64,000 nt of DNA from Clostridia bacterium. Its GTDB lineage: Bacteria > Bacillota > Clostridia > Oscillospirales > Acutalibacteraceae. Shown in pieces: positions 31,518 through 41,317 of the stretch. The notes beneath the pieces are model-generated. The model worked only from the letters and a program-made list of their open reading frames with translations. It made no database searches and was not told the origin of the DNA. The position numbers were made by a program, and so were the translations under genes. The stretch lies in the NCBI GenBank assembly GCA_017468425.1, contig JAFUIO010000009.1, positions 19,926 to 83,925 of the forward strand, read 5' to 3'. Numbering within the stretch: position 1 is the first letter of the stretch; every line of letters begins with the position of its first letter.

Positions 31518-33776
31518 ATGTCAATACCGCAGGCAAAAGAAAATACAATGGTGCAGAGAGCAGTACACGTGTTGGCGATAATACTTCTTCTCGGCTTTGG
31601 TTTTGCTATTATTTATCTCGGCTATGTTCAGCTGGGACTTGGTGAAGAATACCGTGCAAAAGCCGAAGATAATCAGCTTCGTGACTCGGAAATTTCAGCC
31701 GAAAGAGGTGTAATTTACGACCGTAACGGTAAAGAACTTGCAAAGAGTGCATCGGCATGGAAAATTGTTATTTACCCCAATAAGCTCAGCGAAAGTAACA
31801 CCGCACGTGAAACAGTTGTAAAACGTCTTGCTGCAATTCTCGATATGGAAGAAGATGAAGTAAGAGCAAAAGCAGAGCTTTCCCAATACGGCAATATGGT
31901 AGTAAAATACCGCGTTGAAAAAGATGTCAGAGATAAAATTCTTGCACTTCAGAAAGAAGTCTGCGAAACCGTAAAAACAGAGTCAGGTGACTATGTTGAC
32001 AGAAAATTTATCAGATACATCGGTGTTGAAAACGACGTAAAAAGATATTATCCTTACAATTCTTTTGCATCAACAATTCTCGGGTTTACAGGTACAGACG
32101 ATATCGGTACCGGCGGACTTGAACTGATGTACAATTCAACACTTACAGGCACTCCAGGCAGAAAAATTACTGCAGTGTCAGGTCAGGGCGATTCAATGCC
32201 TGCTGAATACGAAACAGTAACTGACGCTGTCCAGGGCACAAGCCTTGTGACAACTCTTGACGAAACAATTCAGCGCTATCTTGAAGAAGGCCTTGACCAG
32301 TCAATCAAGGACACTCAGGCGGAATATGCTTACGGCATTGTAATGGATGTAAACACAGGTGCAATTCTTGCAATGTCAAGCAAACCCGACTATAACCTGA
32401 ATACACCGTATGAAATTACAAGCAAAGAAGTAAAAAAAGAAATCGATAAGCTTGTTGATAAAAAGAAACAGCAGGAAGCGGAAACAGAAGCGTGGTTCAA
32501 TCAGTGGAAAAACAGAACAATTTCAGATACATATGAACCCGGTTCAGTTTTCAAAATTATAACCGCAGCAGCCGCACTTGAAGAAAACGTATGGGATTTG
32601 TCAAGAACATATGTATGCGGCGGCTCAATTCAGGTAGAAGACAGAAAAATGAACTGTTCTCACACATCAGGTCACGGCACACAGACATTTTCTCAGGCAT
32701 TTGCAAACTCCTGCAACCCCTTCTTCATTCAGCTCGGACTTGATATGGGTGTTGATAAGTTTTATAAATACTTTGAAGCATTCGGTTTCACAGAAAAAAC
32801 GGGTATCGACCTTCCTGCAGAAGAAATCGGTAATCACCATTCACCAGAAGCAATGAAAGAAGTTAAAGTCCGACTTGCTTCAAGTGCATTCGGACAGTCT
32901 TTCACAGTAACTCCCATTCAGACTATCACAGCAGTTTCTGCTATCGCTAATGGCGGTAAGCTTCTTCAGCCCTATGTCGTAGCAAAAACGCTTGACCCCG
33001 ACGGAAATGTAGTTTCAGAAACAAAACCTGTTGTAAAACGTCAGGTCGTTTCAGAAAACACTGCAAAAACAATAACCTCGATGATGGAAGAAGTTGTTTC
33101 TTCAGGTACAGCACAGAATGCATACGTTGCAGGTTACCGTGTTGCAGGTAAAACAGGTACTTCTGAAATTCTTGAAGAACCCGGCTTTTACGTTGCATCA
33201 TTTGCTTGCTTTGCACCGTCAGATGATCCCGAAGTTGCAATTCTTATTGCTATCAAAAAGCCTGTAGGTGCTTATTACGGTAGCCAGATTGCAGCACCTG
33301 TTGCAGCAGACATTATGCAGAAAGTTATGGTTTACCTTAATGTTGAACCTAAATACACAGATAAAGAATCAGAAAATCTTGAACGTAATGCGGAAAATGT
33401 TGTAGGCTCAAAAGTAGAGGATGCAACAAAGAAACTGAAAGATTCAGGCTTTAACGTAAAAGTAATCGGTGCAGGTAAAACTGTTGTTGAACAGGTTCCT
33501 TCATCAAATCAGCCTATTTCAGCAAACGGTACTGTTATTCTTTACACAGAAAAGAACGCAGCAAAACAGACAACAGTCGTTCCCGATTTCACAGGAATGA
33601 CAGTGACTCAGGCATATGCAACTGCTAATAATGCAGGCCTTAACATTTCAATTGTAGGTAATGCATTGTCTGATTCTTTCGTGGCATTCAAGCAGGATAA
33701 AGCACCGAATAGCAAAGCGTATTACGGCGATACTATAGTTGTATATTTCAAATCAACATCAGGCGATGTTGAATAA
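31518..33776 (+). CDS. Class B penicillin-binding protein with two PASTA domains (PbpB/SpoVD type)
   Basis: A 752-residue transpeptidase. One membrane helix (about 15-38), a dimerisation region (AERGVIYDRNGKELAKSAS), then the catalytic domain: SxxK in EPGSVFKII (Ser343), SxN in ANSCNPF and KTG in AGKTGTSE (Lys545). Two PASTA modules close the protein (about 626-680 and 688-750). It cross-links septal peptidoglycan, vegetative (PbpB) or sporulation (SpoVD); sequence alone does not decide. The ATG at 31518 is 7 nt from AGGAG, whereas an ATG at 31512 is too close. Confidence 0.93.
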   Translation: MSIPQAKENTMVQRAVHVLAIILLLGFGFAIIYLGYVQLGLGEEYRAKAEDNQLRDSEISAERGVIYDRNGKELAKSASAWKIVIYPNKLSESNTARETVVKRLAAILDMEEDEVRAKAELSQYGNMVVKYRVEKDVRDKILALQKEVCETVKTESGDYVDRKFIRYIGVENDVKRYYPYNSFASTILGFTGTDDIGTGGLELMYNSTLTGTPGRKITAVSGQGDSMPAEYETVTDAVQGTSLVTTLDETIQRYLEEGLDQSIKDTQAEYAYGIVMDVNTGAILAMSSKPDYNLNTPYEITSKEVKKEIDKLVDKKKQQEAETEAWFNQWKNRTISDTYEPGSVFKIITAAAALEENVWDLSRTYVCGGSIQVEDRKMNCSHTSGHGTQTFSQAFANSCNPFFIQLGLDMGVDKFYKYFEAFGFTEKTGIDLPAEEIGNHHSPEAMKEVKVRLASSAFGQSFTVTPIQTITAVSAIANGGKLLQPYVVAKTLDPDGNVVSETKPVVKRQVVSENTAKTITSMMEEVVSSGTAQNAYVAGYRVAGKTGTSEILEEPGFYVASFACFAPSDDPEVAILIAIKKPVGAYYGSQIAAPVAADIMQKVMVYLNVEPKYTDKESENLERNAENVVGSKVEDATKKLKDSGFNVKVIGAGKTVVEQVPSSNQPISANGTVILYTEKNAAKQTTVVPDFTGMTVTQAYATANNAGLNISIVGNALSDSFVAFKQDKAPNSKAYYGDTIVVYFKSTSGDVE

Positions 33777-33791
33777 TAAGAGGTGAAAAAA

Positions 33792-35222
33792 GTGAAATTA
33801 TCACAGCTTTTAACAAGACTTGAAACGAAGGGCAATTTTACAGATTGTGAAATTTCTTCAGTTACAGATAAATTCGATGCAATCAGACCTGGTGATGTGT
33901 TTGTTTGTATTAAGGGTAACCGTTTTGATGCTCACACAGTTGCAAAACAGGCAATTGAAGAAAAAGGTGCAGCAGCGGTTATTGTAGAAAGAGAAACAGG
34001 CGCAAAAAATGAAGTTATAGTTGAAAATTCAAGAAAAGCATATTCCTTTGTCTGCTCTGAATACTTCGGCCGTCCCACAGACAGCCTTAAAATGGTAGGA
34101 ATCACAGGCACGAACGGAAAAACAACAGTATCTTTCCTTATAAAAGATATCCTTGAAACTGCAGGCAAAAAATGCGGACTTCTCGGCACAGTTGTTAATC
34201 TTGTAGGCGATAAAGTCCGTGCTTCTTCACTTACAACTCCCGACCCCTTTGAAATGCAGATGCTTTTCAGAGAAATGGTTGACGACGGATGCGAATTCTG
34301 CATTATGGAAGTTTCTTCCCAGGCTCTGAGCCAGCAGAGAGTTGCCCCCGTTACATTTGATGTGGGTATCTTCACAAACCTTACTCAGGACCATCTTGAT
34401 TATCACGGCACAATGGAAAATTACAAAAATGCCAAACATATGCTTTTTGAAAACTGCAAAAAGGTTATTATCAACGATGACGATGATGCAGCATCATTTA
34501 TGAAAGATAATATTTCAGCAGAAATCGTAACTTATTCAATGCAGAATGATTCTGATTACACTGCAAAAAATCCCGTTCTCAGCGATAAATATGTTGCATA
34601 TGAGCTTGTTGGAAATGCAATGATTTCAAGAATCAGGCTTAATATTCCCGGTGAATTTTCAGTTTATAACTCAATGGCTGCGGCTGTTTGTGCAAAAGAA
34701 ATGGGAATAGAAATGAGTGTCTGTAAGCAGGCTCTCAGCACAACTGCAGGCGTAAAAGGCAGAATGGAAACAGTACCTGTCGACACACCTTACACAGTTA
34801 TCATCGACTATGCTCATTCACCTGACGGACTTATCAATGTTCTTAAATCTTTGAGAAAAGTATATAACAGAAAAATTATCACAGTTTTCGGCTGCGGCGG
34901 TGACAGAGATAAAACAAAACGTCCTATAATGGGACAGATAGCAGGGGATATGTCTGATGTGGTTGTTGTTACTTCAGATAACCCCCGCACAGAAGACCCG
35001 CAGATGATTATTGATGATATTCTTGCAGGCATGGAAAAATGTAAAGCAAAAATCCATGTTGAGTGCGACAGAACAACTGCTATTGAAAAAGCACTTTCAA
35101 TAGCACAGAAAGACGATGTTGTGCTTCTTGCAGGTAAAGGTCACGAAACTTACCAGATATTAAACAGCGGAAAAATCCACTATGATGAACGTGAAATTGT
35201 AAAAGGAATTTTATCACGCTGA
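33792..35222 (+). CDS. murE: UDP-MurNAc-tripeptide synthetase MurE (meso-DAP type)
   Basis: A 476-residue Mur ligase. ATP-binding GITGTNGKTTVSFLI, central EVSSQALSQQRV, and ITVFGCGGDRDKTKRP. The DNPRTEDP motif is the determinant known to select meso-diaminopimelate over lysine, so the wall is probably the DAP type. A GTG at 33792 fits the AGAGG spacing better than an in-frame GTG at 33783. The gene starts 15 bp after the PBP gene in the same operon. Confidence 0.95.
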   Translation: MKLSQLLTRLETKGNFTDCEISSVTDKFDAIRPGDVFVCIKGNRFDAHTVAKQAIEEKGAAAVIVERETGAKNEVIVENSRKAYSFVCSEYFGRPTDSLKMVGITGTNGKTTVSFLIKDILETAGKKCGLLGTVVNLVGDKVRASSLTTPDPFEMQMLFREMVDDGCEFCIMEVSSQALSQQRVAPVTFDVGIFTNLTQDHLDYHGTMENYKNAKHMLFENCKKVIINDDDDAASFMKDNISAEIVTYSMQNDSDYTAKNPVLSDKYVAYELVGNAMISRIRLNIPGEFSVYNSMAAAVCAKEMGIEMSVCKQALSTTAGVKGRMETVPVDTPYTVIIDYAHSPDGLINVLKSLRKVYNRKIITVFGCGGDRDKTKRPIMGQIAGDMSDVVVVTSDNPRTEDPQMIIDDILAGMEKCKAKIHVECDRTTAIEKALSIAQKDDVVLLAGKGHETYQILNSGKIHYDEREIVKGILSR

Positions 35223-35236
35223 AAAGGAAGATTTTT

Positions 35237-36595
35237 ATGCAGAAAATGACGCTTTCGGAAATTGCAAAAGCAGTTTCGGGAACATTGAACGGTGAAGATA
35301 ATATTATTACATCAATCAGCACAGATACACGTACTATTGAAGAAAATTCACTTTTTGTATGTATCAGAGGTGAAAACTTCAATGCTCATCTTTTTGCGGA
35401 TAAAGCTGCAGAAAGCGGTGCAGTCTGCGTGATGGCAGAAGAAAAGGTTGAATGTAAAGCTTCTGTGATTTATGTTGAATCCACAAGACAGGCACAGCTT
35501 GACCTTGCGAAATATTACAGAAATAAATTTGATATACCTGTTGTGGGTATCACAGGCAGTGTGGGCAAAACAACTACCAAAGAAATGATTTCGTGCGTAA
35601 TGCAGGAAAAATTCAACACACTCAAAACAGAGGGCAATTTCAATAATGATATCGGTGTGCCGAGAATGATTTTCAGACTTGATGAAAGTTATCAGGCAGC
35701 GGTGCTTGAAATGGGAATGAGTAATCTTGGTGAAATTTCAGCACTTACAAAAGCCGTATGCCCCACTTGTTCAGTTATAAGTAATGTCGGGGTTTCACAT
35801 ATTGAAAATCTCGGTTCACGCGAGAATATCCTTAAGGCTAAACTTGAAATTCTCGACGGTATGGAAGAAGGCAGTATCCTTTTTGTTAATGGCGATGATG
35901 ATATGCTCTGCACAGTAGAAAACAAAAAATTCAGAATCGTGAAATACGGTATAAATTCTGAAAACCTTGATTATTGTGCAGAGAATGTTCATCAGGATAA
36001 CGAGAAAACTACTTTTGATATTGTATGGCAGGGAAACAGACAGAAAGTATCTTTGCCCACAGTGGGAATTCACAACGTTTATAATGCTCTTGCTGCATTT
36101 GCAGTTGGCATAAATCACGGAATTTCATCTGAAAAATGTGCAGAATCGCTGTCAGACTATGTCCCCAGCGGAATGCGACAGAAAATTGTAAGAAAAAATG
36201 GTATAACTTTTATTGAAGACTGCTACAATGCAAGCCCTGATTCACAGAAAGCATCAATGAATGCTCTGATGTCAATTGAAGGTAAACGTCATATTGCCGT
36301 TGTAGGCGATATGCTTGAATTAGGCACATACAGTGAAACAGCACACAGAGAAGTAGGTGCATATGCAGCAGAAAAATCTGTGGATATGTTGTTTACATAC
36401 GGTAAAGAGGCAGAATTTATTGCCGACAGTGCAAAAAAAGCGGGCCTTGAAAAAGTATACAGTTTTTCAGATAAAGAAGTGCTTGCAGAAGTGCTTATTG
36501 AAACTATTGAAGAATCAGATGTTATCTCTTTTAAAGCAAGCCGAGGTATGAGGCTTGAAGAAGTGATAAAAATGATTTATGAAGGAATGAACTGA
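35237..36595 (+). CDS. murF: UDP-MurNAc-tripeptide:D-Ala-D-Ala ligase
   Basis: A 452-residue Mur ligase with GITGSVGKTTTKEMI (ATP site), LEMGMSNLGEIS, ISNVGVSHIENLGS and FIEDCYNASPDS, all typical of MurF. It completes the cytoplasmic UDP-MurNAc-pentapeptide. An AAGGAAG site precedes the ATG. Its TGA overlaps the mraY start by one base, indicating translational coupling. Confidence 0.96.
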   Translation: MQKMTLSEIAKAVSGTLNGEDNIITSISTDTRTIEENSLFVCIRGENFNAHLFADKAAESGAVCVMAEEKVECKASVIYVESTRQAQLDLAKYYRNKFDIPVVGITGSVGKTTTKEMISCVMQEKFNTLKTEGNFNNDIGVPRMIFRLDESYQAAVLEMGMSNLGEISALTKAVCPTCSVISNVGVSHIENLGSRENILKAKLEILDGMEEGSILFVNGDDDMLCTVENKKFRIVKYGINSENLDYCAENVHQDNEKTTFDIVWQGNRQKVSLPTVGIHNVYNALAAFAVGINHGISSEKCAESLSDYVPSGMRQKIVRKNGITFIEDCYNASPDSQKASMNALMSIEGKRHIAVVGDMLELGTYSETAHREVGAYAAEKSVDMLFTYGKEAEFIADSAKKAGLEKVYSFSDKEVLAEVLIETIEESDVISFKASRGMRLEEVIKMIYEGMN

Positions 36596-37617
36596 TGAAC
36601 AGTGTTTTTGTAACAATAATGGCATCCGTTATAGCTTTTTCTGTAACGGTTTCGCTTGGATTTGTTATGATTCCATATCTTCATAAACTGAAATTCGGTC
36701 AGACAATTCTTGATATCGGTCCCGGATGGCATAAGAAAAAGCAAGGCACACCCACAATGGGCGGAATTATGTTTGTGATTGCCATTCTCGGTGCAGTGCT
36801 TGTTACTTTTTTTACCGATAAAGTAATGGGCGGAGATTTAATAGGCTCAGGCAATATAAATAAGGAAGTTTTTTACACACGTTTCTGGTCGGGACTTCTT
36901 ATGGCTGCAGGCTTTGCTTTTGTGGGTCTGCTTGATGATTACGTTAAGGTTGCACGCAGAAGAAACAGCGGACTTACAATAGTCCAGAAAACAGTTGTTC
37001 AGCTTGCACTGAGTATTGTTTATCTTTTAAGTATGTATTCCGCAGGTGACGATACAATGCTTGTACCGTTCGCAGGGAGAATATCACTCGGATGGTTTTA
37101 CTGGATTTTAGGAATATGCGTTGTTTACGGCACAATAAATTCAGTTAATTTTACAGATGGTACAGACGGCCTTTGTTCATCTGTTACAATAACAGCCGCC
37201 ATATCTTTTATAGTAATTGCATTTATAAGAAAAAATACAGGTGCTTCACTTCTTTCAGGTGCTTTATTGGGCGGTTGTGCAGGTTTTCTTGTGTGGAATC
37301 GTAATCCTGCAAAAATTTTTATGGGCGATACAGGCTCAATGTTTCTCGGCGGAATGATAGTTGCCATAGCATATGTGCTTGAGTGTCCCGTTATACTTCT
37401 TCTTGTGGGCATAGTTTATGTCATTGAAGGTTTGTCAGATGTAATTCAGATAGGTTATTTCAGACTGACCCGCGGAAAAAGAATTTTCAGAATGGCACCT
37501 GTTCATCACCATTTTGAACTGTCAGGCTGGAGCGAAAACAAAATCGCAGCAGTATTCAGTACAGTTAATCTGCTGGGTGGTCTGGCAGGAATACTTGTAA
37601 TGTATTTCGGTCAATAA
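36595..37617 (+). CDS. mraY: Phospho-MurNAc-pentapeptide translocase
   Basis: A 340-residue polytopic protein with about ten membrane helices. Catalytic motifs: GLLDDYVKV (Asp pair), NFTDGTDGLCS, and MGDTGSMFLGG, plus the loop MAPVHHHFELSGW. It forms lipid I at the inner membrane face. It is coupled to murF and followed by ftsW; the murD gene often found between these two is absent. Confidence 0.97.
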   Translation: MNSVFVTIMASVIAFSVTVSLGFVMIPYLHKLKFGQTILDIGPGWHKKKQGTPTMGGIMFVIAILGAVLVTFFTDKVMGGDLIGSGNINKEVFYTRFWSGLLMAAGFAFVGLLDDYVKVARRRNSGLTIVQKTVVQLALSIVYLLSMYSAGDDTMLVPFAGRISLGWFYWILGICVVYGTINSVNFTDGTDGLCSSVTITAAISFIVIAFIRKNTGASLLSGALLGGCAGFLVWNRNPAKIFMGDTGSMFLGGMIVAIAYVLECPVILLLVGIVYVIEGLSDVIQIGYFRLTRGKRIFRMAPVHHHFELSGWSENKIAAVFSTVNLLGGLAGILVMYFGQ

Positions 37618-37650
37618 TTATTATAAATTTAAACTGAGGAGGCGGAAAAA

Positions 37651-38850
37651 GTGGATAAAAAAGAAAATAGCCTTAAAGTGCTTTTCCTGGGACCTAAAGA
37701 CAATAAAGGTCTCAAACAGTATAAAGCAACGGGCGGACTTGATATTATTTTTCTTATCCTCGTTATGTACCTTATAGTAATGGGAACAATTATGATGTTC
37801 TCTGCAGGTTATGTTAAAGCAGAAAGCGAAACAGGCGACCCTCTTGATTTCCTTAAGAATCAGATTCTTTTCCTTGCAATCGGTATTCCCGGTATGCTTA
37901 TTGTTTCAAGAATCAAGCCTGATTTTTATAAAAGATATTCAGTAACAATTTACACTTTCGCGTTAGTTCTTCTTGTAATAGTGCTTTTCTATCACACAGA
38001 TATACAAAGTGTAGAAGGTGACGACTATACACGATGGATTCCGTTAGGACCTATTACAATTCAGCCATCGGACGTGGCGAAATTTGCACTGATAGTCTTT
38101 CTCGCAACGCTGATGGATAATAACAGAAAAAAACTTGAAACAAAATGGACTTGCGTAATATGGCATCTGGCACCCGTTGTTATTGTGTCAGGCCTTGTTT
38201 TACTTGAAAAACACTTTTCAGCAACGTTCCTTCTTCTTGCTATCGGTGTGTTTATGATTTATCTCGGTGGCGGTAAACAGTGGGTATTTGTTGTCGGTTT
38301 GGTTATAGCGATTCTCGGTATAGTATTTCTTATTTCAAATATGGATATTCTGCCTGAATATGTTCAGTCACGTCTTAAAGGTTGGCTTGACAGAGATTAT
38401 GACCCTCTCGGCAAAAGATGGCAGACAAACCAGTCACTTTACGCAATAGGCTCAGGAGGTCTGTTCGGACTCGGTCTCGGTAATTCTAAACAGAAACACC
38501 TTTATCTCCCCGAACCCCACAACGATTTCATTTTCTCAGTTATCTGCGAAGAACTCGGTTTTATAAGAACAGTGCTTTTTGTAATTGTTCCTTTTGCACT
38601 TCTTGTGCTTCGCGGCTTCCAGCTGGCAATGAAACTTAAAAATCATTATGCATCTCTTGTTGTTATGGGTATTATGGTTCAGGTAGGTTTGCAGGCGTTT
38701 TTCAATATCGGTGTTGTTACAGGTATGCTCCCGAATACAGGTATCAGTTTGCCGTTCTTCAGTTATGGCGGTACGGCATTTGTGATTCTGCTTGGTGAAA
38801 TGGGAGTTGTGCTGGCTGCATCGCGGGAATTGAAATCGGCAGAAAAATAA
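37651..38850 (+). CDS. ftsW: SEDS-family lipid II glycosyltransferase FtsW/SpoVE
   Basis: A 399-residue SEDS protein with about ten membrane helices and a GTG start with GGAGG 9 nt upstream. The N-terminal ~35 residues are polar and extend into the cytoplasm. Hallmarks are the GPITIQPSDVAKFALIV segment, the large loop with GDDYTRW, LPEPHNDFIFSV, and the C-terminal NTGISLPFFSYGGTA. It polymerises septal glycan together with the class B PBP upstream. Confidence 0.94.
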   Translation: MDKKENSLKVLFLGPKDNKGLKQYKATGGLDIIFLILVMYLIVMGTIMMFSAGYVKAESETGDPLDFLKNQILFLAIGIPGMLIVSRIKPDFYKRYSVTIYTFALVLLVIVLFYHTDIQSVEGDDYTRWIPLGPITIQPSDVAKFALIVFLATLMDNNRKKLETKWTCVIWHLAPVVIVSGLVLLEKHFSATFLLLAIGVFMIYLGGGKQWVFVVGLVIAILGIVFLISNMDILPEYVQSRLKGWLDRDYDPLGKRWQTNQSLYAIGSGGLFGLGLGNSKQKHLYLPEPHNDFIFSVICEELGFIRTVLFVIVPFALLVLRGFQLAMKLKNHYASLVVMGIMVQVGLQAFFNIGVVTGMLPNTGISLPFFSYGGTAFVILLGEMGVVLAASRELKSAEK

Positions 38851-38874
38851 AAGAAGTATAAAGGACTGATAGTT

Positions 38875-39999
38875 ATGTTGAATAATAAAAAAATTGTTTT
38901 CACAACAGGCGGCACAGGCGGTCACATAAATCCTGCTCTTGCAGTTGCAGGTGAAATAAGAAGAAAATATCCCGAAGCAGAAATCCTTTTTATCGGCACT
39001 TCAGACAGACTTGAAACAAAGCTTGTGCCTGATGCAGGTTTTAACCTTAAAACTATTGAGATGAGCGGTTTTCAGCGTAAACCCAGCCTTGAAAATCTCA
39101 AGAAAAATCTCCTTACTGTTAAAAGACTTATGACAGTTACAGGCAATGTTAAAAAGATTTTTGCAGAATTTAACCCTGATATCGTAATCGGTTTCGGCGG
39201 ATATGTAAGCGGACCTGTTGTAAGAACAGCGGCAAAAGCAGGTATTCCCACAGTTATCCACGAGCAGAATGCTTTCCCGGGAGTAACAAATAAAGCTCTT
39301 GCTAAAATGGTTGATAAGGTAATGCTTACATCACCTGAAGCAGAAAAACATATGCAGCCGAAAAATCCTATTGAAGTTACAGGTCTTCCCGTAAGATATG
39401 AAATTGTGGAAGCAGACAGAGATTTTTCACGTGCAGAATTGGGAGCAGGGGATAAACCTCTTATTCTCTCAATGGGCGGCTCTCTCGGAGCGAGAACAAT
39501 AAACGATGCTATGGTAGAGGTTATCAAAAAACTTCAGCCCGAACATAAATTCAAGTTTATCCATGCCACAGGTAAATTCGGCACATGGGTACCTGATAAG
39601 CTTAAAGAAAACGGTGTTGACCTTGACGATAAAGACATCGATATCCGCGAATATATCAACAATATGGATGTATGTATGTCAGCAGCCGACCTTATTATCG
39701 GCCGTTCAGGTGCAAGCACATTAAGCGAATTACAGGCAACAGGCAGTGCTTCAATTCTTATTCCTTCACCCAATGTTACAGAAAATCATCAGTATCACAA
39801 TGCAATGACTCTCGTAAACAGAGGTGCAGCAGAAATAATTGAAGAAAAAGACCTTACAGGCGAAACACTTACCAATAAAATTCTTGAAATTTTCAACAAT
39901 TCCGAAAAACTTGCGTCAATGAGAAAGAATGCCAAAGAAATGGCAATACTTGATTCAACAGACAGAATTATCAGAATTATAGAAGATACAATTAAATAA
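38875..39999 (+). CDS. murG: UDP-GlcNAc:lipid I N-acetylglucosaminyltransferase
   Basis: A 374-residue GT-B enzyme. FTTGGTGGHINPALA (G-loop 1), VIGFGGYVSGPVV (G-loop 2), HEQNAFPGVTN, MGGSLGARTIND (G-loop 3) and IGRSGASTLSEL. It makes lipid II on the inner face of the membrane. Fits between ftsW and murA in Firmicute dcw clusters. Confidence 0.97.
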   Translation: MLNNKKIVFTTGGTGGHINPALAVAGEIRRKYPEAEILFIGTSDRLETKLVPDAGFNLKTIEMSGFQRKPSLENLKKNLLTVKRLMTVTGNVKKIFAEFNPDIVIGFGGYVSGPVVRTAAKAGIPTVIHEQNAFPGVTNKALAKMVDKVMLTSPEAEKHMQPKNPIEVTGLPVRYEIVEADRDFSRAELGAGDKPLILSMGGSLGARTINDAMVEVIKKLQPEHKFKFIHATGKFGTWVPDKLKENGVDLDDKDIDIREYINNMDVCMSAADLIIGRSGASTLSELQATGSASILIPSPNVTENHQYHNAMTLVNRGAAEIIEEKDLTGETLTNKILEIFNNSEKLASMRKNAKEMAILDSTDRIIRIIEDTIK

Positions 40000-40058
40000 T
40001 CACGTTTTTATCTCTTCGGCATATTATGGAATGAACTTATTTGTCGGAGGGATAAACC

Positions 40059-41315
40059 TTGGAAAAATTGATTATTAACGGCAGAAAAAAACTCTGCGGT
40101 CAGATAAAGGTGCAAGGCTCAAAAAACAGTACCTTGCCGATTATTGCAGGTTCAATTCTGTGTGAAGGCGAAATAATTTTACATAATTGCCCTGACCTTA
40201 CAGATGTAACTGCAGCAGTGAATATACTTAAATCCCTCGGGTGCAGAGTAAAACGTGAAAACGATACGTTGATAATAGATTCATCATATATCACAACATC
40301 TGAAATCTCAGATGAACTGATGAGAGAAATGCGTTCATCAATAGTTTTCCTCGGAGCACTTCTTGCACGTACGGGTGAGGCGGTTTTGTCTGCACCGGGC
40401 GGATGCGAAATCGGTTTAAGACCTATAGACCTGCATCTGAAAGCGTTAAGAGAAATGGGTGCGGAAATTATCGAAGAAGGCGGAAATCTTTGTTGCAGAG
40501 CGAACGATGGGATTAAAGGGATAGAAATTACCCTTGCTTTTCCCAGCGTAGGTGCAACGGAAAACGTGATGCTTGCCGCCACACTGGCAAAGGGCAGAAC
40601 AACTCTCACAAATGCCGCAAGAGAACCTGAAATTAAAAATCTTGCGGATTTTCTTAACTCCTGCGGTGCAAAAATATTTTTTGCAGGAGAAGGCACTATA
40701 ATAATAGATGGCGTAAAGCGTTTGTCAGGAACAGAGTTTTACGTTATTTCAGACAGAATTGCAGCAGCAACTTATATGGCTTGTGCAGCGGTAACAGGCG
40801 GAGAAATGGATATAATAAATTTTCCGCTAAATGATATTTCTCCTGTGTTGCCGTTATTTAATTCAAGCGGTTGCAGAATTAAAACGGAAGAAAACTCACT
40901 TTACATAAAAGCACCGGAAAAACTTGTTTCTTCAGGAACTGTAAGAACAATGCCTTTTCCCGGTTTCCCTACCGATTTTCAGGCACCGGCAATGGCGATG
41001 TCATCTGTTGCAGAGGGGATAACAATTTTTATTGAAACTATTTTCGAAAGCAGATACAAGCATGTTTCCCAACTCAAACGTATGGGTGCAAACATCAGCG
41101 TTGAGGGGAATGTTGCAGTGGTGCAGGGAGTGTCACGCCTGAGTGCAGCAAATGTATACGCGGAAGATTTGCGCGGCGGTATAGCACTTGTTATTGCTGC
41201 ACTTGCAGCAGAAGGCGAATCGAATGTATCTGGTCTTAAGCATATAGACAGAGGATATGAAAAATTAGAGGATAATCTCCGCCAAGCAGGTGCGGAAATA
41301 AAAAGGGAGGTTTAA
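40059..41315 (+). CDS. murA: UDP-GlcNAc 1-carboxyvinyltransferase
   Basis: A 418-residue EPSP-synthase-fold enzyme with a TTG start after a GGAGGG site. The N-terminal KVQGSKNSTLPIIAGSIL carries the conserved Lys-Asn pair, and APGGCEIGLRPIDLHL contains Cys116, the PEP-reactive, fosfomycin-sensitive residue. FPGFPTDFQAPAMAM is a further signature. It catalyses the committed step of peptidoglycan synthesis. It is followed 2 bp later by ftsQ/divIB. Confidence 0.96.
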   Translation: MEKLIINGRKKLCGQIKVQGSKNSTLPIIAGSILCEGEIILHNCPDLTDVTAAVNILKSLGCRVKRENDTLIIDSSYITTSEISDELMREMRSSIVFLGALLARTGEAVLSAPGGCEIGLRPIDLHLKALREMGAEIIEEGGNLCCRANDGIKGIEITLAFPSVGATENVMLAATLAKGRTTLTNAAREPEIKNLADFLNSCGAKIFFAGEGTIIIDGVKRLSGTEFYVISDRIAAATYMACAAVTGGEMDIINFPLNDISPVLPLFNSSGCRIKTEENSLYIKAPEKLVSSGTVRTMPFPGFPTDFQAPAMAMSSVAEGITIFIETIFESRYKHVSQLKRMGANISVEGNVAVVQGVSRLSAANVYAEDLRGGIALVIAALAAEGESNVSGLKHIDRGYEKLEDNLRQAGAEIKREV

Positions 41316-41317
41316 AA

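Noticed and set aside
40100..40696. A 198-codon open frame on the minus strand inside murA
   Set aside because: It is antisense to a clearly conserved murA and its translation is low-complexity Ser/Ile/Pro with no family pattern; no ribosome site was seen.
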